Positions 63,527 through 64,000 of a DNA stretch of 64,000 nucleotides are shown here, piece after piece. The position numbers were made by a program, and so were the translations under genes. Location of the stretch: NCBI RefSeq assembly GCF_030731045.1, contig NZ_JAVALS010000005.1:145736-209735 (forward strand), in the 5' to 3' direction. Numbering within the stretch: the first letter of the stretch is position 1; each line of letters opens with the position of its first letter. The DNA comes from Arthrobacter horti. GTDB taxonomy: Bacteria > Actinomycetota > Actinomycetes > Actinomycetales > Micrococcaceae. A model generated the notes under the pieces. The model saw only the letters and a program-made list of their open reading frames with translations. It did no database searches and had not been told where the DNA came from.

Positions 63527-64000
63527 GTGGCGAAGAAGATCGCGTGGGAGGTCCGGGCGGAGGCGTATCACCGCTTGTTGGCGGGTGAGTCCGTGCTGGG
63601 TGTCAGCGAGGTTCTGGGTGTCTCCCGGACCGCGTTGAGTAAGTGGGCGATGCTTGCTGGTATGGAACGAGTGACTGGGCCGGTGGGCGGGGTCGTGGTG
63701 GCACCGGAACCGGTGCCACCACGACAGGCCCGGGTGAGGAGGTATGCGCGCCTGGGGTTGGAGGAACGGGCGTATATCCAGGCGTGTCTGGATCTTGCCG
63801 AGCCGTTCAGTGTCCGTCGGATCGCCCGGAATCTGGGGGTGGCGGCCTCCACTATCAGCCGGGAAATCCGAACGCATCAGCTCCGGCACTGGGAACAACA
63901 CCACTATGACGCCAGGACCGCCGATCACCGGGCCCGGCGCAATCGGTCCCGGTCCCGGGCAGGGAAACTGGAGCATCCACCGCTGCGGGCCGCGGTTAAG
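63527..64000 (+). CDS. IS30-family transposase, N-terminal part (runs off right edge)
   Basis: 158 codons are open to the end of the window. GTG at 63527 has GGAGG 6 nt upstream. A first helix-turn-helix (AKKIAWEVRAEAYHRLLAG) and a second typical IS30 segment LGLEERAYIQACLDLAEPFS with ARNLGVAASTISREI followed by Tyr/Asp and Arg-rich NRSRSRAGKLEHPPLRAAV fit the IS30 N-terminal DNA-binding region. The catalytic DDE part is beyond the edge. The left end of the element should be near 63480-63526 but its inverted repeat cannot be verified. Confidence 0.83.
   Translation, partial: MAKKIAWEVRAEAYHRLLAGESVLGVSEVLGVSRTALSKWAMLAGMERVTGPVGGVVVAPEPVPPRQARVRRYARLGLEERAYIQACLDLAEPFSVRRIARNLGVAASTISREIRTHQLRHWEQHHYDARTADHRARRNRSRSRAGKLEHPPLRAAVK

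Overview
The window is high-GC bacterial DNA with dense gene packing, frequent ATGA/TGATG overlaps, many GTG starts and several probable leaderless genes. Gene families and synteny point to an Actinobacterium of the Micrococcaceae (Arthrobacter and relatives). Examples are mazG/eno/ftsB-divIC/DUF501/ppx, a ZTP riboswitch ahead of glyA-folD, sdhCDAB, a Bmp-type nucleoside importer with cdd-deoA, and a ChvE/GguAB sugar importer. It looks like ordinary chromosome. The only mobile DNA seen is an IS30-type transposase gene cut by the right edge.

Layout. 1-2.8 kb: end of a branched-chain amino acid importer (livM-livH-livJ, minus strand). 3-5 kb: MarR regulator with a CLC chloride channel. 5-10 kb: formaldehyde dehydrogenase, a small Fe-S protein, an epoxide hydrolase, a tRNA-Leu(UAA) with a short variable loop, and type II NADH dehydrogenase. 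10-15.3 kb: mycosin-like protease, fused DUF501-Ppx protein, FtsB/DivIC and enolase. 15.4-19.5 kb: MerR regulator divergent from a metallo-beta-lactamase-fold hydrolase, then MazG, adenosine deaminase and DedA. 19.7-26.9 kb: nucleoside uptake and pyrimidine salvage operon. 27-29.4 kb: M20 amidohydrolase and mannose-1-phosphate guanylyltransferase. 29.5-33.2 kb: succinate dehydrogenase. 33.3-38.6 kb: hydrolase, YihY, 2'-5' RNA ligase-like, TrpS, ExoIII, and two small membrane proteins. 38.7-40.6 kb: two-component system. 40.7-44 kb: one-carbon block (folD, glyA with ZTP riboswitch, divergent purU). 44-45.4 kb: an AbiEi-like gene bracketed by two related long hairpin repeats. 45.4-51.2 kb: lysine 2-monooxygenase pathway (DavB, permease, PucR regulator, DavA). 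51.4-56.9 kb: ROK repressor and ChvE/GguAB sugar importer. 56.9-62.3 kb: phosphonate module (PhnX-like hydrolase, GntR, FAD oxidase, PhnD-PhnC-PhnE importer). 62.3-64 kb: Gfo/Idh oxidoreductase and the start of an IS30-type element.

Most modules pair an importer with first catabolic steps and a dedicated local regulator. For several the sequence shows a candidate operator: GntR on the -10 box of its own leaderless promoter, ROK in front of both its own gene and the sugar operon, MerR in a 19-bp-spaced divergent promoter, and the two-component system near its own and a SHOCT gene. The least characterised chemistry is the phosphonate module, where an FAD oxidase and a phosphonatase-like hydrolase have no firmly assigned substrate. 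Most alternative-frame ORFs opposite these genes are high-GC artefacts and are not listed.
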